Virus record (IMG/VR): IMGVR_UViG_3300025132_000101
Location: 1 to 39,240 of that record
Length of the DNA: 39,240 nt
Direction: 5' to 3' (one strand)
Source: a virus
Numbering within the stretch: position 1 is the first letter of the stretch; each line of letters starts with the position of its first letter. Below the pieces are notes generated by a model. The model was not told where the DNA came from. It was given only the letters and a program-made list of their open reading frames with translations, and made no database searches. The translations under genes were made by a program, and so were the position numbers. Positions 13,195-22,224 of this stretch are shown here, piece after piece.

Positions 13195-13982
13195 TGGCTT
13201 CCTCGTATAAGGATCTGATTCAACAAGGAAAAAGTAAGCGTAATGCTCTTGATTCCTTTATGGGCTTTTTTGGCCAAGGTGTTGACAATGAGAATTACAC
13301 ACCTGGAGTTGACGCTGACGGAAACGTTAAGGCCCTAACACTAGGTGAGCGGCTTAGTGGTATATCAATGGCTGAAAAAGAAGCCGCCAACGCTCGGGTA
13401 CAACTAAGGGATGCAAAGAGGGACGAAAACTTTCAGTATTTAGAAGCAGAAGGCCAAATGACGGAAGGCGACCTAGGTCGTGACATTAGTCGTGCTGATC
13501 TTGCTAAGAAAACACGTGACTTTTCAGAGGTAAAAACCGCTGAAACCGCTGCACGAGTGGAAGGCGTCGATGCACAAGCAATTGCTGAGTTGAAAAATAG
13601 TGGCTTAGGAGCTACCGCAATCAGCTCTGGTTTGTACGACTTGACCAGAAAGCAGAAAGAGTTTAACGCAAACGAAACGTTAAGAAATAGCCCTGGATAT
13701 CAAGATCGAATAGAACAGCGAGATTATCAACGAAATCGTAACCGCATTGCGGATGAGCGTCTAGCTTTCGATCGGGAGCAGGCTGCACAGCTACGTCGTG
13801 ACCAGCTGATTGAAAACAAAGAGGCGCGTATCGGTCAGCAAGAGATGCAACTTCTTCAGCTGAACCGCGACGAACGCATCCACAACGCAAACCTTGAGTA
13901 CAAGCGTGAGCAAGATGCTGCATCACGTAGGGAGAACATCGCAGCTGCACTCAGCAGCCTTGCAATGTCATTCTTTGCTTAA
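13194..13982 (+). CDS. Coiled-coil protein
   Basis: 262 residues beginning MASSYKDLIQQGKSKRNAL. Residues 55-130 are charged helices (MAEKEAANARVQLRDAKRD), and residues 165-255 form a long Arg/Glu/Gln-rich coiled coil (DYQRNRNRIADERLAFDRE; NLEYKREQDAASRRENIA) that ends in a short hydrophobic tail (LSSLAMSFFA). No membrane span beyond the tail and no catalytic motif. Its TAA abuts the TAA of the convergent hydrolase gene without a spacer (TAA|TTA). It could be a structural core protein; the family is not recognised. Confidence 0.75.
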   Translation: MASSYKDLIQQGKSKRNALDSFMGFFGQGVDNENYTPGVDADGNVKALTLGERLSGISMAEKEAANARVQLRDAKRDENFQYLEAEGQMTEGDLGRDISRADLAKKTRDFSEVKTAETAARVEGVDAQAIAELKNSGLGATAISSGLYDLTRKQKEFNANETLRNSPGYQDRIEQRDYQRNRNRIADERLAFDREQAAQLRRDQLIENKEARIGQQEMQLLQLNRDERIHNANLEYKREQDAASRRENIAAALSSLAMSFFA

Positions 13983-14909
13983 TTACTGATAGCTGTAGTG
14001 GAAGAAGTTACCCTTGTCATGGAACATGGGATCTTCTTCTGCAACTCTATTTTTAAGCTGTGTTTGTCCTTTGAAATCTGTACGGCCTTCAAGGATATTC
14101 ATTGCATTAGTAATCTTTCTGCGACCTTCTTCAGAACCGAGGTGTGCAGCTAAGGCGTCGTCATATTTAGCCAAACCTTTGGTGATAGCTTCGTATTGCT
14201 TAGGCTGATAAATAACATCAGAGATTGTGTTTGGGAAATCTCCAGAAAGCTTTCTATTAATCACAGATGCTGCAACTGCATACTCATCATCCGTGCCCCG
14301 CTCAGCTTCAGCAGATACAACGTATGCGAGATCCTTCATCTCACCGGGAGTAAGGTTCGCAACAACATCACTTACATCAACACCCTCAAGTTTGCTTGAC
14401 GTACGAGGAGCAGGCGAATCTACAGTTGATGAAGTATCAGTAGAAGTAGACGAAGGTTTGAATACTTCTAAAGGTGAGTTCTTGAGATCTTCTAGGGCTT
14501 TTTTGCCCTCAGTCATTTTCCCAGTGATATGCTCCCTGATACCACCATCATCAAACTCAGCACGCTCAATAGGCTTGCGTAAACCGTCTGCTGCAAACTT
14601 ACCGGCTGCAGCAATAGCTCCTGCTTTTCGTAAACCTGATTTAGCATCAGCTCTTGCCTTGGCATTCTCTACATCTATTTCCGCAAGTTTCATTTTAGCG
14701 TCTATATTTATCCCCGTGATTGTCATATTCTTCTTATTCTCAATCTCCTGCTGGAAATTAAGAGCATCCTGCTTAAGACCTTCAGCAGCTAGATCTCCAT
14801 AGTTTGGTGCATAAGCACGAGCAGTACTTTGGATGCTTGCACTAGCACTGGCTGCATTACGACCTGCAGCTATGTAGTTACTTGCACTGGAAGCAGCGGC
14901 GAAGCGCAT
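13983..14909 (-). CDS. SleB-type cell wall hydrolase with virion-type N-terminus
   Basis: 308 residues on the strand opposite to its neighbours. Residues 1-115 are Ala-rich and helical, opening MRFAAASSASNYIAAG and ending in a short zipper (AGAIAAAGKFAADGL), in the style of the proteins at 11559 and 11981. A Ser/Thr/Pro linker (about 150-170) leads to a Hydrolase_2/SleB-like domain (about 185-308): LTPGEMKDLAYVVSAEAERG with the candidate catalytic Glu201, AVAASVINRKLSGDFP and QPKQYEAI. SleB enzymes cut peptidoglycan glycan strands. Either a virion-borne hydrolase used at entry or the lysis enzyme. No holin is evident. A CTACAAT lies 24 bases before the start. Confidence 0.8.
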   Translation of the reverse strand: MRFAAASSASNYIAAGRNAASASASIQSTARAYAPNYGDLAAEGLKQDALNFQQEIENKKNMTITGINIDAKMKLAEIDVENAKARADAKSGLRKAGAIAAAGKFAADGLRKPIERAEFDDGGIREHITGKMTEGKKALEDLKNSPLEVFKPSSTSTDTSSTVDSPAPRTSSKLEGVDVSDVVANLTPGEMKDLAYVVSAEAERGTDDEYAVAASVINRKLSGDFPNTISDVIYQPKQYEAITKGLAKYDDALAAHLGSEEGRRKITNAMNILEGRTDFKGQTQLKNRVAEEDPMFHDKGNFFHYSYQ

Positions 14910-14928
14910 ATCTAATTCCCATCAATAT

Positions 14929-14942
14929 CTACATTGTAGAAT
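14929..14942. promoter_or_regulatory. Palindromic divergent promoter candidate
   Basis: CTACATTGTAG (14929-14939) lies in the 43-bp gap between two divergent genes. Read on the minus strand it gives CTACAAT (14939-14933), 23 bases before the hydrolase ATG. On the plus strand it gives GTAGAAT (14936-14942), 10 bases before the GTG of the long Gln-rich gene. Confidence 0.5.
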
Positions 14943-14952
14943 GTAATTAATA

Positions 14953-17900
14953 GTGTCTAACCTGGCAGAGATGATTCCCAATAACAAGAAGGCTAATAAC
15001 AATCAGAGAGCGCAGGTTACCGATTTTTTTGCTCGTACAGGTGGTGCTAATACTGCTAAAAACTCCACGGTAAAAGGAGCTCGTGGTGCTAGTGCTCAGC
15101 AAGGCATCATAAACCAACAAACAGGCCAATCTGTGTTAGATGTCCGTGGCGGATCTGCCCAACAAGGCCGACCGACGATGACAACCCGTGATGCGGGAGG
15201 CATGCAAAGTGCAGCCGTCAATCCGGTTATCAGACCCAGTAATTCTGGTATGCAAAGTGCAACCAGCAACCCGGTGATCACAGGCCAGGGGAACAACGTT
15301 GTGGGATCGATGCCAGCGAATCCAACTTTCACCCCGCTGCCAGTAAGAGAAATAGCTCAGAACCCAGCCGTTGTTGGTAATCCTACTGCTTCTAACCCAT
15401 TCGATAACAGTGGTGCTGGGCAGTTTAACTTAGCCCAGGCGAGGGATAATCTGTATTCAAATGCTGGAGCAGACAATCCAGAAGTACAAGCCATAAGAAA
15501 TACCTTCCAGGCCAACATGGTGCAGTCTGCGTTTGACACGCAGATGGCCACTCAGATGGCTTATCAGAACCAGGCTATTGCTTCACAGGCAATGAACCAG
15601 GCTGCCAACCTGGAAATGCGGAACCAAGCGCAATTGATGCAGGATGAGTACACGTACGGCATGAACCGTATGGGTGCTGAGTTTGCATTCCAGGATCGCT
15701 TTGCCACTAACGATGCTCAGCGTCAGACAGCATTGGGTTCGCATATGGCGAACTTGCAGCAGAATCAAACAATGCTGGAGGGCACGGAAAACCGGCTCAA
15801 CATGCAAGAGCAGGGCCAACAGAACAGGCTGACGCAACAGCAGTTGAGCAATCAGCAATTGGCTCAGCTGAATGCTGGATTCCAAAATCAACAGCTGATG
15901 CAGAACGTTGCTGGTCAGCAGCAGATGGATCAGCTTAACGCCAACATTGGCAGCCAGGAGCGGATGCAGCAGGTTGCTGGTCAACAGCAATTAGCGCAAA
16001 TCCTGGGACAAGGAGATCAATCATTCCGTTTGCAGGGTCAGCTAGGTGAGCAACAGTTGGCTCAACTAAATGCTGGATTCCAAAATCAACAGCTGATGCA
16101 GAACGTTGCTGGTCAACAGCAAATGGATCAGCTGAATGCCAACATTGGCAACCAGCAGCAGATGCAGAACGTTGCTGGTCAGCAGCAGTTACAGCAAATT
16201 AATGCATCAGGCGATCAGCAAAGGCTAAGTCAATACCAGCTGAGCAATCAGCAGTACCGTCAACAACAACTGCAAGGTGACCAGGCTCTTCAACAGATTC
16301 GTGTCCAAGGCAACCAGCAATTCCGTTTAGGCGAGCAGCAGAATCAGGCTGCCTATCAGCAGCAACAGTTGCAAGGCAATCAAGCGCTGCAACAGATCCG
16401 TGGACAAGGTAACCAACAGTTCCGTTTACAAGGACAGTTGGGTAACCAGCAAATGGCTCAGCTGAATGCCCAGTTAGGTAGTCAGCAGCAGATGCAAAAT
16501 GCTGACATACAGAATCAGCAATTCTTGCAAAACCAAGCTGGGCAGCAAGCGCTGCAGCAGATCCGTGGCCAAGGTAATCAGCAGTTCCGTTTACAAGGAC
16601 AGCTTGGTAACCAGCAGATGGCTCAGCAGCGACTGCAAGGCCAACAGTCCATGCAACAGCTGAACCGTCAAGGTGCGCTGGACTATCGCATGCAGCAGAC
16701 GTTGGGTAACCAACAAATGGCTCAGCTGAATGCTCAAAACCGTGGTCAGCTTCAACAAATTAATGCCCAAGGTAACCAGCAGTTCCGTTTAGGTGCTCAG
16801 CAAAACCAAGCTGCAATGCAGCAGCTAAATGCTCAAAACCGTGGTCAGCTTCAACAAATTAATGCTCAAGGTAACCAACAGTTCCGCTTACAAGGACAGC
16901 TTGGTAACCAGCAGATGGCTCAGCTAAATGCTCAGAACCGTGGTCAGCTTCAACAAATTAATGCTCAGGGCAACCAACAGTTCCGTTTAGGTGCTCAGCA
17001 AAACCAAGCTGCAATGCAACAGCTGAACCGTCAAGGTGCATTGGATTATCGGATGCAGCAGACGCTGGGTAACCAGCAAATGGCACAGCTTAATGCATCA
17101 AACCAAGCTGCACTACAACAGCTGAATGCTCAAAACCGTGGTCAGCTTCAGCAACTGAACCGTCAAGGTGCGTTGGATTATCGGATGCAAGGACGTGTCG
17201 GTAACCAGCAGATGGCACAGCTGAATGCATCAAACCAAGCTGCGCTGGACCAGCTGAACCGTCAAGGTGCATTGGATTACCGAATGCAAGGACGCCTTGG
17301 TAACCAGCAGATGGCTCAGCTTAATGCATCAAACCAAGCTGCGCTGCAGCAACTGAACCGTCAAGGTGCATTGGATTATCGGATGCAAGGACGCCTTGGT
17401 AACCAGCAGATGGCTCAGCTTAATGCAGCAAACCAAGCTGCAATGCAGCAACTAAACCGTCAAGGTGCATTGGATTACAGAGCACAAGATCAGCTGGGAC
17501 GCCAGCAAATGGCTCAGCTTAATGCTCAGAACCGTGGTCAGGTTCAACAAATTAATGCACAGGGTGCTCAGGACCTAAACAGAATTGGTGCGCAAGGTCG
17601 CCAAGACCGTGCTGCCATCGGTGCGCAAGGTAACCAAGATGCGCGACTTGCAAACATCACTGGTCAGCAAGCTATTGATCAACTGCGCCAACAGGGTGTT
17701 AATGAGCAGGAGCTACAAGGCATGACTGGGCAGCAAGCTATAGCTCAGTTGAGGGAGCAAGGTCGCCAAGATCGCGCCAACATGGCAGGTCAGGGTGAAC
17801 AAGAGCGATTGAACATTGCCGCTCAAGGTCAGCAGAACTTAAACCTGCAAAACATGACCGGTGATCAAGCTATTGATCAGCTTCGTGCTCAAGGTGCAAA

Positions 17901-18654
17901 TGAGCAAGAGCTGGCTGAAATCACAGGTGATCAGGCCCTCGCTCAGCTGAGAGAACAGGGGCGCCAAGAACGAGCGAGTATTGCAGCTCAGGGTGCACAA
18001 AGGCTGGCTTTACAAAACATGACCGGAGACCAGGCAATCGAACAGCTTCGATCGCAGGGTGTCAACGAACAAACTCTGGCTTCGATGACAGGCGACCAGG
18101 CTCTGCAACAGCTGCGAACTCAAATAAGGAGCCAAGAGCGTATGCAAGCTGAGTCTGGGCTACAAGCCCTGCAACAGATTGATAGAGATACTAGCCGCCA
18201 GTTGGCTATAGGGGAACAGTCTGGTGAACAGGAACTAGCCAACATTGGCGCTCAGGGTGTTGAAGCCGTTAGGCAGATTCGAGAACAGAACCAATCAACC
18301 GAGCGTCAGCAACGTGAATCGGGCCGTCAAGCCCTGCAGCAGATTGGTGCAACTAGCAATGCTGATGTCAGAAGTATTGGTGCTCAAAGCCGAGCTAATC
18401 TCGCTAGCGGCGCTCAGCAAGGTCTTTTGGCTTTACAGCAGATTGATGCTAGCGGACTTCAGAATAGGCTAAACATTCGTGCTCAAACCCGTTCTGATCT
18501 GACAAGAGGTCGTCAGGAAGGTGATCAGGCTATGGACCAGATTCGTGGCCAAGGTGAGGAGAGCCGCGCACTCCAAGACAATGAGCAAATGAACGTTCAG
18601 AGAAATCGCAAGAATGAGTCTAAATACGCACGTAGTTTGGCAGGTATGTTCTAA
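14953..18654 (+). CDS. Giant Gln-rich protein of 82 tandem 11-residue repeats
   Basis: 1233 residues from GTG 14953. Residues 1-170 are low-complexity (Asn, Gly, Ser, Pro). Residues 305-1206 divide without one gap into 82 units of 11 residues, such as QLNRQGALDYR, MQGRLGNQQMA and QLNASNQAALQ. Hydrophobic residues sit near positions 1/2, 5 and 10; Gly is at position 6 in about 57 units by hand count. An 11-residue period is the hendecad of coiled coils (three helical turns), so a very long rod is likely, about 135 nm if fully helical. Tape measure, internal core or long fibre are possible roles. The repeat phase is kept although units differ strongly, so selection maintains the length. Confidence 0.85.
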   Translation: MSNLAEMIPNNKKANNNQRAQVTDFFARTGGANTAKNSTVKGARGASAQQGIINQQTGQSVLDVRGGSAQQGRPTMTTRDAGGMQSAAVNPVIRPSNSGMQSATSNPVITGQGNNVVGSMPANPTFTPLPVREIAQNPAVVGNPTASNPFDNSGAGQFNLAQARDNLYSNAGADNPEVQAIRNTFQANMVQSAFDTQMATQMAYQNQAIASQAMNQAANLEMRNQAQLMQDEYTYGMNRMGAEFAFQDRFATNDAQRQTALGSHMANLQQNQTMLEGTENRLNMQEQGQQNRLTQQQLSNQQLAQLNAGFQNQQLMQNVAGQQQMDQLNANIGSQERMQQVAGQQQLAQILGQGDQSFRLQGQLGEQQLAQLNAGFQNQQLMQNVAGQQQMDQLNANIGNQQQMQNVAGQQQLQQINASGDQQRLSQYQLSNQQYRQQQLQGDQALQQIRVQGNQQFRLGEQQNQAAYQQQQLQGNQALQQIRGQGNQQFRLQGQLGNQQMAQLNAQLGSQQQMQNADIQNQQFLQNQAGQQALQQIRGQGNQQFRLQGQLGNQQMAQQRLQGQQSMQQLNRQGALDYRMQQTLGNQQMAQLNAQNRGQLQQINAQGNQQFRLGAQQNQAAMQQLNAQNRGQLQQINAQGNQQFRLQGQLGNQQMAQLNAQNRGQLQQINAQGNQQFRLGAQQNQAAMQQLNRQGALDYRMQQTLGNQQMAQLNASNQAALQQLNAQNRGQLQQLNRQGALDYRMQGRVGNQQMAQLNASNQAALDQLNRQGALDYRMQGRLGNQQMAQLNASNQAALQQLNRQGALDYRMQGRLGNQQMAQLNAANQAAMQQLNRQGALDYRAQDQLGRQQMAQLNAQNRGQVQQINAQGAQDLNRIGAQGRQDRAAIGAQGNQDARLANITGQQAIDQLRQQGVNEQELQGMTGQQAIAQLREQGRQDRANMAGQGEQERLNIAAQGQQNLNLQNMTGDQAIDQLRAQGANEQELAEITGDQALAQLREQGRQERASIAAQGAQRLALQNMTGDQAIEQLRSQGVNEQTLASMTGDQALQQLRTQIRSQERMQAESGLQALQQIDRDTSRQLAIGEQSGEQELANIGAQGVEAVRQIREQNQSTERQQRESGRQALQQIGATSNADVRSIGAQSRANLASGAQQGLLALQQIDASGLQNRLNIRAQTRSDLTRGRQEGDQAMDQIRGQGEESRALQDNEQMNVQRNRKNESKYARSLAGMF

Positions 18655-19196
18655 TGAGTACTTCAACTAAGGCAGCAATTGGGAGCAAGGTATACATCAG
18701 CTACGTTGACGAGTGGCTAGATTCGCTTACCGCTGCTGATGCAGAGGACTTCAAAGAATTTGCTGAGTTCACTCCCAGCATTATTGAAATTTGGGTATAT
18801 GCAGGAATCCTGCAGTATCCAGGATCATTCAACGATATGTCTCGTTGGGTCAAGATGAAGTACAAGAAGCTTGACCGTCGTGGGATCCTCAACAGTGAAA
18901 TCACCGCTTTGCACTCTGACATTCAAGAGCTTCGGATGGCGATTACGTCTGGAGAGATTAAGGGTGATAACGGGGCTGCAAGGTTGGGTGCACTTGAGAA
19001 AGAACTCAGGAGCCATATTGAAACAAGTGAGCGCATGAATAAGTCTACTGACAAACGAGGACTTATTTTGGCAGGTGCTGACAAAGTCATGCGTGAGATG
19101 ACAATGATCTTTAAAGATGATCCACAGTTTGCTGAAGCAATTGAAAATGCTATCCAGGCATCGTGGGCCAAGCTTTACTCAGAGCTGACGAACTGA
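18654..19196 (+). CDS. Hypothetical protein, small-terminase candidate
   Basis: 180 residues starting MSTSTKAAIGSKVYISYVDE. Predicted all-helical: an acidic first third (LTAADAEDFKEFAEFTPS), then WVKMKYKKLDRRGILNSEI, a central coiled coil (EITALHSDIQELRMAITSG and LGALEKELRSHIETSERMN), and a C-terminal helix (FAEAIENAIQASWAKLYSEL). Small terminases are short, helical, with a DNA-binding N-terminus and a coiled-coil centre, and lie just before TerL, as here with one gene between. This is a context guess; no helix-turn-helix is clear. Start codon overlaps the previous stop (TAATG). Confidence 0.65.
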   Translation: MSTSTKAAIGSKVYISYVDEWLDSLTAADAEDFKEFAEFTPSIIEIWVYAGILQYPGSFNDMSRWVKMKYKKLDRRGILNSEITALHSDIQELRMAITSGEIKGDNGAARLGALEKELRSHIETSERMNKSTDKRGLILAGADKVMREMTMIFKDDPQFAEAIENAIQASWAKLYSELTN

Positions 19197-19456
19197 TGCT
19201 TCCAGAGATCCCAAAACTGCCAGAGATTCAAAGTGCTCAAGTATCAGCACTGAACTCTCATCATTACAAGGCTGTGCCAGGTATGCCTCACCTTCGCTGG
19301 GAAAGCATCCTTGGTTATCACCCATCTGAGGTGGCAGCAGCCCAGTATGCACAAGAGGTGGCAATTGCTTATGCAATCACTCGTGAGCAAAACAGAATAA
19401 TGGAAGCCAAAGCCCGTGCACGTAATCGTATATTCCAAAGAGAAGCTGAACGTTAG
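19196..19456 (+). CDS. Small hypothetical protein
   Basis: 86 residues from ATG 19196, which overlaps the TGA of the previous gene as TGATG; the upstream GTG at 19163 is rejected because it lies inside that gene. The sequence begins MLPEIPKLPEIQSAQVSAL. The C-terminal half is a helix rich in Ala, Glu and Arg (YAITREQNRIMEAKARARN). The Pro-rich opening PEIPKLPEI is notable and could be a docking peptide. It lies directly before TerL, so it may belong to the packaging machinery. Confidence 0.7.
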   Translation: MLPEIPKLPEIQSAQVSALNSHHYKAVPGMPHLRWESILGYHPSEVAAAQYAQEVAIAYAITREQNRIMEAKARARNRIFQREAER

Positions 19457-19480
19457 AATGTAACCATTTAGGGGACATAA

Positions 19481-21019
19481 ATGTCAGGCGCTAGTATCTC
19501 ATTAGCTTATCGTCGCAACGCGATGATGACAGCGACAAAAGTAACGACAAAGCCGCCTAGTGAAGAGGTATTAGAAGCAAGAGATAATTTTATGGCTTTC
19601 TGCAAAACAATGGGAAAGCCCCCAGCCAAACACATGATGGAATGGCATAATGAATTATGTACCGGCAATGATACAGAATGTCTAATGGGGATCGGGGGAG
19701 CAAATACTTCGATCCTCGCGCCCAGAGGATCTGCGAAAAGCACTGTCCTTGGTTTGTTTGCTGCATGGATGATTGGACGACATGCAGCTGCCAAGACAAT
19801 GCTGCGGATATTATATATAGCTTATATGGTTGATATAAGCAGAGCTAAGTCAGCAACTATAAAAGGGATCCTTGCCAGCCCTAAATATCGAGAGATATTT
19901 CCAATGGTTAGATTATCAAAGATAAAACGAAGCGACGAATACTGGTCGATTGATTATGAATTTGCAGGTGTTGATACAGCGGGAGAAGAGGCGTTTACCA
20001 TAGCGTGTGGAGGTCTCAAGGGTGCGATCACATCTAAGCGATCTCAACTCGTACTTATCGATGACCCTATTAAATCCGCTGCGTCCATCTCAAACCCTGA
20101 CATACGTCGTGAGATGGAACAGACATGGAGTAACGTTATTGCGCCGACAATGTTTCAGGGCGCAAGGGCCATATGCTTGGGGACTAGATTCCATTTTGAC
20201 GATATCCATGCCACCCTCTTCGTACCGAAAAACAACTGGAAGCAGATTGTTCAAAAAGCAGTAATTACTGACGACGAAGGTAGGCAACGTTCATATTGGC
20301 CTGATATGTGGTCAATGAAGTATTTGAACGAACGTAAGCTGGAGGACAGGATTGCATTTGCATATCAGTATTTAAACACTGCTGTACAGTCGGGTGATGT
20401 TGGACTTTCGCCCGAGTTAATTGTCAAGGGTGAAACTCCGGACTCATTCGACTGCATTGGCGTAGGTATTGACCTTAGTGCTGGCTTGAATGAAAGAAAT
20501 GACTATACAGTGTTTACGTTGGGTGGCATCGATAATGGCAAGATCTACTTGATTGACCAACGTCGGATCAAGACAATGGGCAATATTGAGAAAATGGATG
20601 CACTTTGTGAAATGCTGGCTGACTGGAACATCCTTTTGGAAAATGAGGATGGCAATTATTTCCCTACAACATCATCTTGTGTAATCTGGCCAGAAGCTGT
20701 TGCATATCAGTCGTCATTCGAAGGTGACTTTAAGCGAGTAATGTTCGAGCAACGTGGTTTGTACAACCTTGCCTGTAGTCCAGTCAAAGGATTTAAAGGC
20801 GACAAGCTATCGCGTTTGCGTGGTGTTCTCGGACTTTATGAACACAAGAAAGTTATTTGGAACAAGTGGCGCAAGTGGGACATCTTGGAAGATGAACTTC
20901 TAAACTTTGGTCAGACAGCACACGATGACTGTGTTGACTCAATGGTGCTTACTATGGGAGGTCTGTTGAGAAGGGGTCAGTTACAATTAGAATATAATGA
21001 TGATAGCTTCTCCGAGTAA
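19481..21019 (+). CDS. terL: Terminase large subunit
   Basis: 512 residues, within the usual size range. The enzyme packages DNA into the procapsid: an N-terminal ATPase drives translocation and a C-terminal RNase H-like nuclease cuts the concatemer. Walker A is APRGSAKST (residues 80-88), Walker B LVLIDDP (190-196), and the coupling-type motif CLGTRFHFDD lies at 232-241. The nuclease domain has Asp331 (VGIDLSAG) and the Asp pair region HDDCVDSM (481-488). An AGGGGA lies 7 bases before the ATG. It precedes the structural and portal genes, the standard order. All key residues are present, so it should be active. Confidence 0.95.
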   Translation: MSGASISLAYRRNAMMTATKVTTKPPSEEVLEARDNFMAFCKTMGKPPAKHMMEWHNELCTGNDTECLMGIGGANTSILAPRGSAKSTVLGLFAAWMIGRHAAAKTMLRILYIAYMVDISRAKSATIKGILASPKYREIFPMVRLSKIKRSDEYWSIDYEFAGVDTAGEEAFTIACGGLKGAITSKRSQLVLIDDPIKSAASISNPDIRREMEQTWSNVIAPTMFQGARAICLGTRFHFDDIHATLFVPKNNWKQIVQKAVITDDEGRQRSYWPDMWSMKYLNERKLEDRIAFAYQYLNTAVQSGDVGLSPELIVKGETPDSFDCIGVGIDLSAGLNERNDYTVFTLGGIDNGKIYLIDQRRIKTMGNIEKMDALCEMLADWNILLENEDGNYFPTTSSCVIWPEAVAYQSSFEGDFKRVMFEQRGLYNLACSPVKGFKGDKLSRLRGVLGLYEHKKVIWNKWRKWDILEDELLNFGQTAHDDCVDSMVLTMGGLLRRGQLQLEYNDDSFSE

Positions 21020-21025
21020 GTAACA

Positions 21026-22192
21026 ATGGCGATGACTAACCCCCAGGAAGAAGAAAAGAAGTTTGAATTAGGTACTGCAACGAAGAAGCGTCTTAGTGAG
21101 ATGCGTGGCAAACAAGATCATATTGGTCTGGGTGACTTGAACGCTCGCCGTGCCGAAGGTGCTAGTCAGGAAGAACTTCAGCAGGAATACAATCAAGCAA
21201 AAGAGGCAGGCGACCGTGTAGGTATCCGTGCTCAGGCTCGGATGAATGATTTCACTCAAGCCCAAACCCTTGATGATTTCAATCCTGATGAGATCAGTGT
21301 GCGTAACGCAGGTAAGCAAGGCGGGAATGATGTCAATAGAGCGGAGATGGCATCTCTGCTAGGTATGGGTAATCTGGTTGGTGATGGTATTAAGAATCAC
21401 GGCGTAGGTGGCGTAGGCTTCAAGGCAAGTGAAGTCAACGACATGATTAAGAGCAAAGGATATACACTCAGTAGCGGTGCACAAAAGATGCTCAATAAGC
21501 GCCTTGCTGCTTTGGGATCTGAAACACCTACCGACGTCACCGATCCTGGTGATGGCACCCCTGTGGTGGACACTAAACCACCTATGCAAGTAGAGCCTGA
21601 ACTGGAGCGGCTGCCGGTTTCTGATGTTGCTGACCTCATTCAAGGCCAGAGCCCCATTCAAGGCCAGGGTGCTAACAGGCTTAATAACAACAAAATTGAA
21701 ACCAGCGTTGGTGATGGCAACACCTTCAACGGAAACTTCAACAGTGGAATCATTGATCAAAGCATCAATCTCCAGGGCCAGACCACTGCTTCGAACCGTG
21801 TAGGTGGCGAGACCAGCGATGGTGGAGTAGTTAGCCAGAATGGTGCAATGAGCATGGGTGGTCGAGGTGCAGATAACTTCGCTAGTGCAGCAACCACGAT
21901 GGGTCTTCTAGAGAACATCTACAACCGCAGTAACACAAACTTCAATCCGTATGCTGAAGCTCAGAGGGCTATCACAGCTTCTGAAAATCAAATCGGTGCA
22001 ACTGAACGTATTGCCAATTTGGATTACTTGACCCGCCTTGATCCAATGTATAACGAAATGAAGGCTGCTCAGGTTGAGAATCGCTACTTGGGTGACCTTG
22101 ATGCGACGAAGACACCAGATTGGGTACAGACTGCTAACCCTGAAAAGTATGAAACTGACTTCGACGAGATTGCTAACAAATATAAGCTTTGA
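21026..22192 (+). CDS. Hypothetical protein between terminase and portal
   Basis: 388 residues. The start at ATG 21026 (MAMTN) could also be ATG 21032. Residues 1-75 are charged helices (LNARRAEGASQEELQQEYN). Residues 120-150 contain a Gly-rich hydrophobic segment (NHGVGGVGFKASEVNDMIK) that may be a small folded domain, followed by a Pro-rich linker (TPTDVTDPGDGTPVVDTKP). Residues 215-290 are Asn/Gly/Ser-rich and beta-like (NTFNGNFNSGIIDQSINLQ), and the C-terminus is helical. No recognised domain. Gene position suggests a head or DNA-packaging accessory, perhaps a virion protein. Confidence 0.75.
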   Translation: MAMTNPQEEEKKFELGTATKKRLSEMRGKQDHIGLGDLNARRAEGASQEELQQEYNQAKEAGDRVGIRAQARMNDFTQAQTLDDFNPDEISVRNAGKQGGNDVNRAEMASLLGMGNLVGDGIKNHGVGGVGFKASEVNDMIKSKGYTLSSGAQKMLNKRLAALGSETPTDVTDPGDGTPVVDTKPPMQVEPELERLPVSDVADLIQGQSPIQGQGANRLNNNKIETSVGDGNTFNGNFNSGIIDQSINLQGQTTASNRVGGETSDGGVVSQNGAMSMGGRGADNFASAATTMGLLENIYNRSNTNFNPYAEAQRAITASENQIGATERIANLDYLTRLDPMYNEMKAAQVENRYLGDLDATKTPDWVQTANPEKYETDFDEIANKYKL

Positions 22193-22224
22193 TCACGCTA
22201 GAGTAACAGTAACTAGGGCTAAAT

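Noticed and set aside
14227-14802. 191-residue plus-strand open frame
   Set aside because: Lies opposite the SleB hydrolase, whose domain match is clear; the plus frame shows no domain.
15583-15990. 135-residue minus-strand open frame in the repeat gene
   Set aside because: Leu/Gln-rich reverse translation of the repeat gene; the absence of stops is a by-product of repeats.
19196-21019. Programmed frameshift or intron in the terminase
   Set aside because: Walker A, Walker B and nuclease motifs are in one uninterrupted frame of normal length.
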